Positions 50,501 to 63,008 of a stretch of 64,000 nt of DNA are shown here, piece by piece. Location: positions 7,627,501 to 7,691,500 of the forward strand of contig NC_084769.1 in assembly GCF_028858725.1 (NCBI RefSeq), written 5' to 3'. The notes under the pieces are model-generated. The model searched no databases, was not told where the DNA came from, and saw nothing but the letters and a program-made list of their open reading frames with translations. The position numbers and the translations under genes are program-made. This DNA is from Colius striatus. Lineage: Eukaryota > Chordata > Aves > Coliiformes > Coliidae. The first letter of the stretch is position 1. Each line of letters begins with the position of its first letter.

Positions 50501-53500
50501 TTGGCTGTGTGCAATGAAAGTTTGCAGCAGGAGAATCCACAATGCGAAACTGATGTGGTTAGCTGGAAGCATCAGGGAGAGGGCAGAATGAAAGCCATCA
50601 GTTGTGAGTCTGTGACACAAGCTGCTTGAACGTGACTGAGAGAAGGTAAGGTCTTAAACAAGGAGGAGTCAAATTCTGACCAACTTAATGGATGTTAGAG
50701 AGGAAGACCGTGGGCAGAAAACTATCTCAAAGGTAGCTTGGTAAGCAGTTTAAATCCCCATGCTTTGTGGTGTCTTTGTATTGTGTTGAAAACGGGAAAA
50801 TTTAGACTTTATGTAAATCGATGTAGAAAAAAAGCATCAGAGTTGCTTTGTTCAGAGACATAGGTCATAAAAGAAGTGAATTATTCTGTCAGCAGTTGAG
50901 TGGATGGTTGGTTTTGAAGGCTTTGGAAGGTGCAAAAGTGTACACTGGTTTTGAAAGCTTGGAGTACTGGGGGGGAAAAGACATTGAACTGTTGAAAACA
51001 GAGAGACTAGTGATGATACATTTTTCTAGGTAATTATTTTCCCTGTTGCCTAGTTCAGCTAACTTAAAAGGAGGAAGACATGAAGAGAGTAGTTCTGCAG
51101 CTCTTGTGGTGCAGATCACTGCAGGGGAGGGTCACTTGGGAAAGCAGAGTTTATTGGAAAAGTAAAGATAAGTACCTATATTTCTTTGAAAGTCTTTAGG
51201 TTACATAAATAAGAAGAGCTACCATTGAAGGTATTTCAGTCCTGCCAATTAATACCAAGGTTAAGGTTGGTAGCCTACATTGTCTCTAGATGAAATTAGG
51301 TTATGTTGTTCCAACTATTCCAATTAACTGAAGTAAGTTTTTTCTTTCATTGAGTCAGCTGGTGAACCAATTTGTATCTGAAGCCAGCAACTGAATAGGT
51401 AAAGAACTTTCACTATCATTATTAGGTGTCTTCTTGACTAGCATTTTTATCAGTTAACAGTTCAATTAATATCTTTGGAAAACCTGCTGAGTGTCTGATC
51501 TTAATCTTCAACTTGACCACTTTGATATGTGTATTCCGTATGTCTTTGTCAAAGCAAAACTATTAGAATATCTTGACAAACATCCTCTTGTAGCTTTCAG
51601 GCCTTAAAAGAACAGCTCAGGTGTGTTTTTTCAGTGACATGTAGAGGAGGTGATAAAGCCTAAGAGCACTTTGTGAATCATTAACCCTGCAGGTGTGGCA
51701 ATTCAATGCACTTTCCATTAGACTGAGGATTGATTTTTATTATGTATGGTTTTTTTCAAAATACCTAAGTGTAGTGCAAGAGCAAGGGTATAATGTAGCT
51801 GAAATCTTTTGGGGGTCTATATTTGGTGAAACGACCTTGATTATTTTTACAAGGAAGTCATCTGGCTTTGTTCTAGTTTTAGGACTGTGTGCTGTGATTA
51901 CTGACACACAAACGTCCCGGTTGCTTGCGCAGTTTCATATAAAAATGTACTAAGTTCAGGTTCCTTAAATAACCCTTGGTTAAGATGTTAGTGCTAAAGT
52001 GTTGGCTTGTGAGTAGGAGGTAAATTATATGTTGTAGCGTTATATAAAACTGAGTCACATGAGTAGGTGAGAATCCCAAGAATATCAGGACACCCACACT
52101 AGTGAGGGAGAGATGCGAGCTTCCTCTGTACAACATGTTCCAAAGACTGCATTAACAAAAGCAGCTTTAATTTGTTTGAGTAGTAACAAAATTTTTCAGT
52201 GTTTCAAGAAATGGAAGTGCCACTGCTTTGACTGTTTGTCCTGAAAAATGCATTTGAAAGTGAATGAATTTGTTCTCAAGAAATTACTTGTGATTCTAAC
52301 TTTTTTTTTTCCTGGACAAATAGCTGTTAAAAATTAACCAGGAAGCTACATTAACCCCACAAGCAAGCAATCATGTATTGGACTGCTATACCCCTTGAGC
52401 TTTTAATCTTCCATGTAAGGAAGAAGAACTGTCTGGTTTAGAGAGGATATTATTGCTAAATATTTCTGTAGTTTGCTAGCACTGACTGTATGAGTTAGTA
52501 GGATTCTTGGTTATGTAGACCTTAGATATATGCCATTGTGATGTTAATCGGTATTCTTGCAAGAGCAAAGTTTCAAATGAGATTCTTTGTCTTTGCAAGG
52601 ATACCTTCCTGAAGTAGCCATAATTACTATAAGAAACTTTTCACCCAACTGTTTGCTTGGATAATATTGCTAACACTTTAAAAGGAGTGACCTGAATGTA
52701 ACCCAGACACACAGAAATAGAAATTTTAAAGTACTTTTTCCTTCCCTGAAACTCATTTTGTGACACTTTCAGTATTAACCTCTTTCTGATGCAGACTGTT
52801 TTTGTGTGCTATGTATGCCACTCGAGCTTAGCCTCAATTTCCTTCTGCTCCTCCAATCAACTCATCTGCATAAAATTTGAAAGATCTACTCTTCCTTCTG
52901 CTTTGCTAAGTTGGTTCTAATCTCCTTGCCATCAACACAAGCAGGAGCTTTCTGTGCTCTTAAAGGTCTGAAAAATCCTGCTTTTTGACCTTCCAGAGGC
53001 TGACCAGAGCTTTCATAGGGGTAGAGCATGGGTTTCTTTCTCAGTTCTTTCACCTATTTTTCACTGACTTCTGGTTTCTCTCCAGGGTTTACTGTAGTGA
53101 AACTTTCTAAGTGCACTTTTCCTTGGTGCTTGATACCTTTACAAGACTGTTCTGACAGTGCATTCTAACTCACAAATGTCTAGTTCTTGGGGATTCTTGA
53201 TTCTTCCAGCTTTGTGTGGTCCCTTAAGTGATACAGTTCTTTACATCTAGAAGAAAGCTTCAAACACGGTGATGGGTCTGTGTGTAACCTCAGGTGCTTG
53301 CATTTGTTCTCTTTTGTGTGGGGATCAACAGCAAGGTCTTACACTTATGTGCATCTGAGGTGAATCAACAAAATAGAAGTCTTGCTCTCTTCTCTGCATC
53401 CATATTCAGTTAGCAGGATGCATTCTCACACAGAGCTTCCTAGATTGTTCTTTATATTTGGAAAGTGTAGTTTTATTTTAAAGCTAATGCATCTTGAAAT

Positions 53501-54404
53501 GAAAGAGTTGTTAAATCCTAGTGGAGACCAGATTATTTGTTTCTCTTCTATTTATGAGAGCTAGTCCTGTGCCCAAAGCCCACTGCTAACTCTACAACTG
53601 CAGAAGGGTTATGATAGTAGGAATATCATAGCAGCGTCTGCAATGCATCCCAATGAGATTTTCATCCTTCCTGTTGGGAATAAATAGCACATTTCCTTGA
53701 CAAATGGGACAGATATTGAAATTGTAACTGCAAGATCACTATGAAGAAGGGAAACATTTTAAAAGGGGAAAGAACCTGAAAGAATTTACCATTAACTCTG
53801 GTGCTCTTTGCATGGTTGGTCTTTGCTGCTGAGAGTAACTGAGACATCTAAAATGAATTTTTTTTTCCCCCCTCCCCCTGCTTTTCTGAAACTTTTGACC
53901 ATGTGGGCTGAGCTTATGACAGGATATGAAACTGCGTATCACAGCTCTGATTTATATTCTTGGATAGAGCTATTATTAAGGTGTCATATGAACAGATGGC
54001 ATATGAATGATGCAGCTCGGATTGGGTAACTACCAGTTGAGAGGAAATGACTAATTGAACTTCAGAGAACAAGAAGTCTGTCTTCTTGCAGACAAAATAC
54101 GTGAAACAGAAATACGCATTTGTCCCTTCGGTGTAGCTGAAGATCTGTTTCTTCTGCTTTGACAGCATGGAACGTTTATGTTCATGTTGGCAGCTTCTCT
54201 GACTGCAATGATATAGAAGATACTGAAGTTTGTTATAAATAGAGGCTGCATATTTTTAAGATTATATAAAGCAGAATGTCAAGAATTGCTTTTTAGCAGC
54301 TTAATGCAACTGTTACATATAAGTCCTGGGTGATCTGGGCTATAGTGATGAGTATGCTCCGTACATTTCAAATCCAATTGTTAGGATTATAAACTGGAAA
54401 CACT

Positions 54405-55164
54405 TGATGAAAATCCAATGAAATTCAACAAGGGCAAGTGTAGAGTCTTGCATCTGGGAAAGAATAACCCCATGTACCAGTACAGGTCGGGGAATGATCT
54501 CTTAGAGAGTAGTATAGGGGAAAGGGAACTGGGGTCATGGACAGGATGAGCATGAGCCAGCAATGTGCCCTCATGGCCAAGAAGGCCAATGGCATCCTGG
54601 GGTATATTAGAAGGGCTGTGGGCAGCAGAGAACTTCTCCTCCCCTTCTACTCTGCCCTTGTGAGACCACGTCTGGAATATTGTATCCAGATTTGGGCCTC
54701 TGAGTTTGAGAAGGACAGGGAGCTGCTGGAGAGAGTTCAGTGCAAGGCCACAAAGATGATGGAGTGGAGCATCTCCCTTCTGATGAAAGGCTGAGGGAGC
54801 TGGGGCTCTTTAGCTTGGAGGAGACTGAGGGGTGATCTCATTAATGTTTACAAATATATAAAAGGTGAGTGTCAGGAGGATGGAGCCAGGCTGTTCTCAG
54901 TGATGGCCAATGGTAGGATAAGGGGCAACAGGTACAAGCTGGAATACGAGGCTCCAAAGAAGTACAAATGAAATCTTCATGGTGAGTGTGAAGGAGCACT
55001 GTAAGGGGCTGCCCAGATGGGTTGTGGAGTCTCCTTATCTGGAGATGTTCAAAACTCACCTGGACAAGTTCCTGTGTGACCTACTCTAGGTGGTTCTGCT
55101 CTGGCAGGGGAGTTGAACTACATGATCTTTTGAGATCCCTTCCAGCCTTGAGATTCTGTGATGA
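54405..55164 (+). repeat. CR1 3' segment with broken ORF2 C-terminus (plus orientation)
   Basis: This is the same subfamily as the element at 18935-19658, in opposite orientation. At 54537-54794 it encodes MSMSQQCALMAKKANGILGY, IRRAVGSRELLLPFYSALVR, PRLEYCIQIWASEFEKDREL and LERVQCKATKMMEWSISLL, then a stop. The 3' end (TTGAACTACATGATCTTTTG, CTTCCAGCCTTGAGATTCTG) is present. It is 5'-truncated, not functional, and sense to ZRANB3. Confidence 0.95.
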
Positions 55165-56682
55165 TTTCCCTCTCAGTGAGATAAGCTAATTTCCACTGCC
55201 CTAGCGTCTAATGAAAACATTTTGAATTTCTCATGTTGTATAACTCCATTAAGCAGGCATCTTCAGTGTTCTTATTCTAAACTGGGAAAGCTACAGAGGA
55301 TGAATGCTCTAAAATGCATTAACTCAAAATAATTTTAATATCCTCAGTTTCCACTTAGATGAGTTTTATTCTACCTGCATCATAAACTCATCGGATGTGT
55401 CACGTCAAAATTTTTATCAAGTGTAGGTGTCAGTAAGATTAATTGGCATAAATCCACAGTTCTAAAACTGAGCACGTCAGGAACTTGAGTTGAGCAGTAT
55501 GGATCAAAACAGTGATTCTTTTTGATAACTAGATCATAACAGAGGATGTAACACATTCTGATGCTCTAACTAGAACTTTAAAAACAATTTTGTGCACCTG
55601 ATTCACATCAATCTGTGATGCCTAGTCAAATACTTACATGACTAACAAAATGTGTGGGTTGCAAGCATAGGAAGAAAATCCAAACTACTTATGACAAAGC
55701 TATTGCATCATTAGGTGGGAGATTAGAATGACTACCTAACAAATTAGCAAAATGTCACTGTAGATAGGTAACTTTTAATCATGTGGTTGTTTCTATGGGA
55801 TCTATTTGTATTGGTACTGCAGAAACAAGGAAGCTAAAACTGTGATGATCGCTTTACCATGATTGTCTTTTAAGAATGGTTATGTTATGGATAAAATAGT
55901 GGCAGTTGTTTTGTATTTCCATTACTTTTACCAGAAACAAAATGATGAGTTTCTATAAGTATTTAAAAGTCATCAGCTTGGTTGGTGCTAGAGAAGTTTA
56001 ACTTTTTGTTTATTAAATGGAAATTAATAGACATGGAAACAGAAGATACTCTATAGCAGCAAAGATTCTATGAGCACAATTTGAAACTAAATGCAAATAG
56101 GAAAACAGAACCACTACTTGTTCTTCGACAGATACTCAAATCATCCAAGTTTAAGTGGCTACAGTTCACTCTTAATGAAAAAAAACCTGTTTTATGGGGA
56201 AAAACCATCCATTCCTGGTTGATGTGTTTTTAATACTTTTTATTTTAATTACTATTCAGCTTCTAATTGTCACAGCAATTTGTAAACCACTGAATTTCAT
56301 CATTTTAGCTTATTATTCTGAAAAACAGGATGAGAGTCTAAGGAGTTCACATATGGCAAAGAGCAGTGCAATAGGATATTATGTGTTCTCACTTTAAGTG
56401 TGTCAACTGTCATGATTAAAATTTCATTATTTATGCAAAATTCTATTAAACTCTAAGTTGATATGCTGAGAAATACTGTATTTATCAACACAAATTGGCA
56501 AGAAATATTTCTATTCCTATCCTCTTTACCACGTTTCCTTACTACCAGATGCTAGTTGGATGGCATATACTCTCTGTGATTCCTGTATTTGTACATTTGT
56601 TCTGATATCCTTATATTAAATACATTACTGTTGAAGAAGGCCTTTGGTTTATTCTTGAGATGCATCTGCTCTGTAGCTAATT

Positions 56683-56957
56683 ACAGAATTACAGAATGTT
56701 AAGGGTTAGAAGGGGCCTCAAAAGATCATTCAGTCCAACTCCCTTGCCAGAGCAGGACCACCTAGAGTAGGTCACACAGGAACTCATCCAGGTGGGTTTG
56801 GAATGTCCCCAGAGAAGGAGACTCCACAACCCATCTGGGCAGCCTGTTCCAGTGCTCCCTCACCTCACACAGAAGAAATTCTTCCATGTATATCTTTGGA
56901 ACTTCTTATGTTCCAGCTTATACCCATTGCCCCTTGTCCTATCATTGGACATCAATT
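56683..56957 (-). repeat. CR1 3' end fragment (minus orientation)
   Basis: The plus strand reads AATTACAGAATGTTAAGGGT, then GTCCAACTCCCTTGCCAGAG, GGTCACACAGGAACTCATCC, GAGACTCCACAACCCATCTG and TTGCCCCTTGTCCTATCATT. It is of the same subfamily as 18935-19658 and lies antisense to ZRANB3. Confidence 0.94.
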
Positions 56958-59797
56958 GCTGTAGTCTTACTTGTTTTCTGTATTTGGGTGAGGAGTTTGG
57001 AAAGCCCTGCAACACTGGATTGTTTGATTTCAGGCTTCAAACTGTTTTTAGAAAAACATGATTAATGTGCTGAAAGCAGTTTGCCTGTGAAAGAATCTGT
57101 GAAAGGAAAGACTTGTTTTGTAAACTTCAGTTCAAGCAATTAACAATGAGTATTAAATTAAAAAAACAAAACAGTCTTTGAAGTGAGCAAAACCTGACAT
57201 TATTTAAAAATTAGAATTGTGCACTGGTTGTCTGCAATTAAATGTCTTTGCCTAGCTGCAAATCACAGGCATTAAGGTCCCATAATTCTGAGTCGCCACT
57301 GAAAAGAATTCTCTTCATGCCTTTTTTCCTTTGCAGATCCCTGCAGACTTCAGGGCTTTCTTTTATGTTTTCTTCCTTCATTGTTATTGGTCCATCCTAA
57401 CAACATAGAGGGGAGTGTGTTTACAAAGCTATCACAAGTAGATAGTTTGTTACTTATAAAAAGTTATGTGAGGTATATTTTGAATTCTTTTAAATGTTAG
57501 TTGAAAGAAACTGATGAAATTGGTACATGTTGCAGTGTGCACTGGCAGATGGAGTGAGTGAACAACAGTATACCAGTCTCAGACATCTGTCTTGCACCTC
57601 GTATCTGACAATTACCAGTGTATATTTTTTTGCCGGGATTTCTATTTTGACCACATAAATGTCCATTTTGACCCCATGGGGGAATGCGTGTTTTCAGACA
57701 GTATGACGGCTCTAAGTTGATGGTGCTGCAACAAACATTAATCATTAGTGTAAAGTGGCTGAGTTTTGTCCAGAAAAGAAGACTTCTCTTGTGGTTTTGA
57801 GTAGCCACACTACTTCAGAGTACCTCACACTAAAAAAAGAAAGGTCTGTATTACTTTACAATATTTTCAGTATCAAAACACACAACATTTACATCTTGGT
57901 GTGCTACATTTTATTAGAGACCTGGGAGCTCTTTTCCATTTTTTCATGGAAGGAACATTGCATTTGAGTTACATGGTGCAGTGAGTGAACATCTAGTTAC
58001 ATGGTATAGGAGTAAGAGAAGTTTCAGTTTTCTTTAGAAGATGCAGTGGCTGGGGACAGACTGTGAAGAGGAATTCATCTAGACTAGTTTCTGTCCATGA
58101 CTTAAAGCTACCAGAGATAGGAAGTGAAAAGCACAAGACAGGATAGTTGAGTCAGGAGGAAAACGAGCAGAATAGCCTGTCAAGTTCATTCCTTTCCAGA
58201 GCTTGAAATATTTCATCATTTCTGAGACTTGGCAGTGGTTTTTTTCTGTCAACAAGCATTTATAAGTCCTCAAGCAAAATGATGGGCTGCATAGAGCTGT
58301 CAGTCTGTTGTGTCAGTTCAACCAACAGCATCCACTGCTGTCTTTCTCAATCAATGGTTTCACTAAACCCATACCCTCTGTGTGCCACTATGGTACTGAC
58401 TAGTGTGAATTATTCTTCCAGTTTGCTTTTTCTGACGGTTTAGAAAGCTTGAAAAACTTCCCAAGTTACTTAATAACTGAAGAATTCATCTATTTGCCAG
58501 TTATTTACCTGCAGCCCAAGTAGGCATTGCTATCAAACTTACACTTTCTACCTGTTCTGATCTTGCCTTGGAGTTCCTGGCCTTGCTTCTGGTCAGAAGA
58601 TACTTAATAAATCTTTATCTTAATGCAGTCCAAGGTTACTGTAGGAGAAGAGGGAACTTAAAGTCATCACCTTCCTGTAAGACTTAAAGGGAGAGATTTG
58701 TCTCCTACATTTTTCTTACATTCACCATTTTTTGCTGGGACTTGTGCTTTCCTCTACATTTAATAGTGTGTATGAATTTAATACATGTATTTTGTCTACT
58801 TATTACTAGAGGCAGAACCAGCCCTTGTAATTCTTTAGGTTATGCTTTTGAATTTGAGATACTTGTTGACTGAATTTTGGAGAAGAGAGGTTGTCTGTTT
58901 TGTGATGTTTCTTTTCCAGCTTAAAAGATTGTGAAATAGTTAAGATATGAGTTTGGAAAACAGCTGAGGTTACACTTTTGGAAGGATACAGCATCATAGT
59001 TTTAGTAGCTTAACTAAATGTCTATCAAATAATTTCTTTTGCCTAGTATCAAAGATTGGATGAAGAAGCTTGTGTGAGCTAGAAACATTTAAGTTCCCTA
59101 AACCCTGTTTGATATAAGAAAATATGTACTAAACAACTCAAATAACCTAAGTAACTTAAAATACCTGTAAGCAATTCATATTAAAGGTAGCATTTAATGT
59201 TTAAAAAATGAAGGTATGCTGAACAGAACTTACAAGTATTGACTGGGGACCTGGAGTTCTCATTTTTACATGGAGTTGCATTAACTGAGTCCAATGGGAA
59301 AAAAACAAGTTAATTTTCTAATACTTTGGCTTGTACAGTTGGTGGGAGAGAGAGTGTGTCTGTTTCTATTTCAAAACAAATGTGACTCTGTGACAACAGC
59401 TTTTTAAAATCAGACTGACATGTAAATAATTCTTAATCACGAAGCAGCAAAAATGTCACTGTTTCTGAAAGGCAAAAAAGAATTGAAGAGGCACTTCTTG
59501 CTTTGATAATGTCTCAATTAACCAAAACAGCATTTCAGTTTTACAATGGAAGTTCTTCAGTAATGCTACCAAAGTGGACAGACATTTTTAGAACAATTGA
59601 CATAAAACTCATCCCAAATTTACTTTGTGCAGGTGATATATGTAGGAAATTAAGTCCACCTTTTTTACTTTCATTGATTCTATCAATCTATAGCTTAAAT
59701 GTATAGCAAGCAATTTGTAAGTATTGGTTAATATGTTATATTTATTGTTGACTTTGCTCTTTTGTTTTTTTCCCCTTTCTTCCTGTTTCTTATTTAG

Positions 59798-59816
59798 GTG
59801 CATGATTGCTGATGAG
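59798..59816 (+). CDS. ZRANB3: ZRANB3 19-nt microexon (residues 51-57)
   Basis: This is a 19-nt exon between a good acceptor (CCTGTTTCTTATTTAG) and a consensus donor (GAG|GTAAGTGATG). It completes Arg51 and adds CMIADE. The 5' junction is phase 2 and the 3' junction is phase 0. Joined to the next exon, the product reads RCMIADEMGLGKT, exactly the ZRANB3 Walker A region, so the exon is required. Skipping it would shift the frame (19 is not divisible by 3) and remove residues just before the ATP-binding loop. Confidence 0.95.
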
Positions 59817-62800
59817 GTAAGTGATGTTGTTCTTACAGCCTTTTATTGTTGTTTTAGTGTACTTCATGCAGATGTGACTTTTTTTGAGAGATGTGGGCAG
59901 AAAGATTGGTAATAAGAGAAGCCTCATTCCTCTGATATTCATCAGATATTCTGAAAATATCTAAGAGCAGGGAAAAGATGAAAGGTGACAAACTTAAAAG
60001 AGTCTTTGAGAAAACTTAGGTTACTTTTAGTTGTCTTTAGGTAAGTTAAATCTTCTGTATTATTAAATCTTTAAATATTAACTTACTGGAAAAAAAAAGC
60101 ACTTTATGATAGCATAGTTAGCTATTTTTAATGGATTAGGAGATTTAGGCCCAAAGAGGTGGATTTTGACCAGCTATGCCTTCCAAAGGCATAATCTGTT
60201 CTTAAATGAACTGATCAAGTAATAATTGGGAAATAGATTACTTGCATACGTTTGAAAATGTATCTTTTCTTTCATATTGAGGAAATTTGAGTCCAGTACT
60301 TCTTCCCACAGATAAAACCCTTTGTAGTAAAAGTATAATGTTCTTCATGTGTTGTCAGCATAAAACCTTACTGGAAAAAAGATAATATTTGGGGACTGAT
60401 AGTCTCCCAACTGTAACTTGGGTTTTCTTGAAACACAGAGGAGCAGAGGAGTGGGGGGAGAGAGATGGATTACTGGGATTAAAGTATCTCCTCATAGTAT
60501 AAACATCTCATTACAGCTGAAGATAAGCTGTTTTGTTAAATTTCTGGGAATTGTAGAGAATATAAAAGTGCTCAGGGAAAGAGAAAAGGGAAGCTTGGGG
60601 AAAAGTGGAGGATCAGCAAGTAGCTATTTGTTTATTAAAACAAAATTTTTTTTTCCTTCCTTGAATGAGAATATCAACTGTGTAATTATGTTAGCAATAA
60701 GAAGTACTGCAAGATATATTTATTACCCAGTAAATCCTGCATATTTCATAATGGCAATAGGTCTGACACTGGAGGAAATACTGTGGAGTGGTGTGGGAAT
60801 TGCTCTTGTTGACATACAAACAGGAAGAAATGTTGGTAAAATTGTTGTGAACTTATATACAAAAGCAAGCTGTGTGTGAAAACTAGAGATCATGTAATTG
60901 CTGGATATATACCTGGATTATGTAAGGATTAAAGTACAATAATAATAGTATCTTTTTGAAAGATATTCTAAAAACACCCTGCTGTTTTCTTTTGGAGTAG
61001 GACAGACAACATTTTTCTCCCAAAATTTCAAGTTTCCCATGTCATCCATTTCCATGACTGAGAAAGATGTCTTTAAATCATAACCTAAGACAGTAGCATT
61101 TTCTACACTTTGTCTTTCCTCTGGCATTCTTCTGCTCTAGACTGGGATCAGCTATGTGGGATTCAGTTATGGGTGTTACTGCCAAGGTACCTGCCTCTTT
61201 TTTCTCTGCTTATTTCCACTCAGTTGAGAAGACTGAGGGGGGATCTCATTAATATTTACAAATATCTAAAGGGTGGGTGTCAGGAGGTTGGGAAATCACT
61301 ATTTTCTGTTGTGTCCAGTGACAGGACAGGGGGTAATGGGATGAAGCTGCAACAAAAAAGTTCCATTTAAACATAACGAAAAACTATTTTACTATTGAGA
61401 TGAGAGAGCCTTGGCACAGGCTGCCCAGTGAGGGTGTGGAGGCTCCTTCTCTGGAGGTCTTCAAGACCCGTCTGGACCCATTTCTGTGTGACCTGATTTA
61501 GGTGGACCTGCTTCTGCAGGGGGGTTGATCTCTAAAGGTCCCTTCCCACCCTTACCATTCTGTGATTCTAAGATTATCATCAATGCCCCAGTGACTGGGC
61601 AGTCTGAGTTAGGGAGACAACTGGGGCAAAAAAAAAAGAAAAATAGTAAGTTTTGGGTTTTTTTAAATACTTGGCTTTGTTTTCAGCAGGCTTGAACACT
61701 ACTGGTGACACAAAGGGGAAGCAGTTTTCAAAGAACTTAGTATCTGAGTAGTTCTCTGATTATTTTATTTATTATTTATTTATTATTATTCTTTCTACTA
61801 TCAGTAGAAATGTTCATAATATTCTTTTCTGTACCTGGGAAATCTTCTTGTGAAACTGAGACATCAGTGCATTTAAACCCAACACTGAGGTTATAAGGAC
61901 GTTGTTCTTTTATGTCTGTATGTGAGCAGTTAGATAGCAAATAAACTCAAATATCCATGGGACTCTGAAAACCTGAACAGAATATTTTAAGGCCAGACAC
62001 TGCTTTAGTGCTTAACAGGAGTCTGGAACTATCTCTAACCATGTGAAGTAGATAAAACAGTTGTGTTCTTTGATAAAATCTTGGGATTTTTATTTTTTAA
62101 ACAACCCCCTCAATTCTGGATCTTATATTCAGCTATTGCTATCTAACCCATTAGATGGGAGCATTCCTGCCTCCACAAGATGAAGCAAGTACCTTCTTGT
62201 GAAATGTGCATCTATGTATTGTATCTTTACTCTTTGCCTTGTCTGTAAATCTGTATCCTCCGCTAGGTGGACTTCCTCTTCTGTGGTACAGAATAAAGAG
62301 AAACTATTAGCTACAGGGAATGAAAACACTAGCTGCTTTTCATTGACCTTCTGGGTCAGAAGCTGTGTTCTTTGTTTAGATCTTCCTTTGTTCTTCAGTT
62401 GCCAATGCAATTTAGGACAAAGTTACCATTTTTATGTTAAGAAGACATCCCATATTTTGATTTCCTTTGCATAATCTTTTAAAAATGCTTTTGGTAGATT
62501 AACAAGTTAGAGAGTTTGATCTTTAAAGCCTACCCTACTAAGGCCCTGAGCAGAAAATCTTCTGAAATGAATGGAAATGCTTCTTCTAGCTTTAATGATT
62601 TAACCAGATGTAACACAGGTATGAGTCCTTTTAAAGAGGAATATCTTCTTTCATAAAAGATGATATGTGGTAACAAGTTGACAATGAAATAGACACTCTG
62701 TGACTAGCTCTTTGGCTTTGTTTCCTTTGTCTGGCTCTGGCTTTGCAAAATATTTTTGTCTCTTCTGAGTGGAATATGCTTTCTGAGCAGACACTTCTGA

Positions 62801-62829
62801 TTTGATTTGTTTTTCTTTTCTTTTCCCAG
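59817..62829 (+). other. ZRANB3: ZRANB3 intron 3 (about 3.0 kb)
   Basis: AT-rich intron containing a CR1 3' segment (61221-61572) and a TTTATTTATT-type low-complexity run near 61765-61790. A 153-codon open frame at 60418-60879 starts with TTG and shows no known domain. It is not taken as a gene. Confidence 0.85.
61221..61572 (+). repeat. CR1 3' segment (plus orientation)
   Basis: The plus strand contains GAAGACTGAGGGGGGATCTC, then ATTAATATTTACAAATATCT, TGGCACAGGCTGCCCAGTGA, GGACCTGCTTCTGCAGGGGG and CCATTCTGTGATTCTAAG. This is the last 350 bp of a CR1, sense to ZRANB3. Confidence 0.94.
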
Positions 62830-63008
62830 ATGGGGCTAGGTAAAACGATTCAAGCAATTGCTGTTTCCTACTACTATAAACATGAGTGGCCTCTCTTAAT
62901 TGTAGTGCCATCATCTCTGAGATACCCTTGGGTTGATGAGATGGAGAAGTGGATTCCAGAACTCTCTCCAGATGATATTAGCATAATTCAGAACAAAACT
63001 GATACGGG
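62830..63008 (+). CDS. ZRANB3: ZRANB3 exon with Walker A and motif Ia (residues 58-117)
   Basis: The acceptor TTTTCTTTTCCCAG is followed by 59 codons plus two bases. The donor is CGGG|GTGAGTAG. The exon begins MGLGKTIQAIAVSYYYKHEW, continues LLIVVPSSLRYPWVDEMEKW, and ends in QNKTDTG. With DE from the microexon, DEMGLGKT is SNF2 motif I. Lys62 corresponds to human Lys65, whose mutation abolishes ATPase activity. LLIVVPSSL is motif Ia. WIPELSP and IIQNKTD are ZRANB3-specific matches. The DEXH motif, the second RecA lobe, PIP box, NZF zinc finger, substrate-recognition region and HNH nuclease domain lie beyond the right edge. Confidence 0.97.

Larger units (their letters stand above)
45029..59797 (+). 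other. ZRANB3: ZRANB3 intron 2 (about 14.8 kb)
   Basis: AT-rich intron between the first coding exon and the 19-nt microexon. It contains CR1 fragments at 45582, 47496, 54405 and 56683, and copy B of an unidentified repeat (45666-45849). Between these, including 47.6-54.4 kb and 57-59.8 kb, I recognise no exon, RNA gene or further mobile element. Confidence 0.85.

Noticed and set aside
60418..60879. 153-codon open frame in ZRANB3 intron 3
   Set aside because: It begins with TTG, shows no recognisable domain, has intronic base composition and has no supporting splice sites. The longest ATG-started part is much shorter.
61760..61795. TTTATTTATT run as a functional AU-rich element
   Set aside because: It is a short low-complexity run in an intron with no evidence of a mature 3'UTR nearby.
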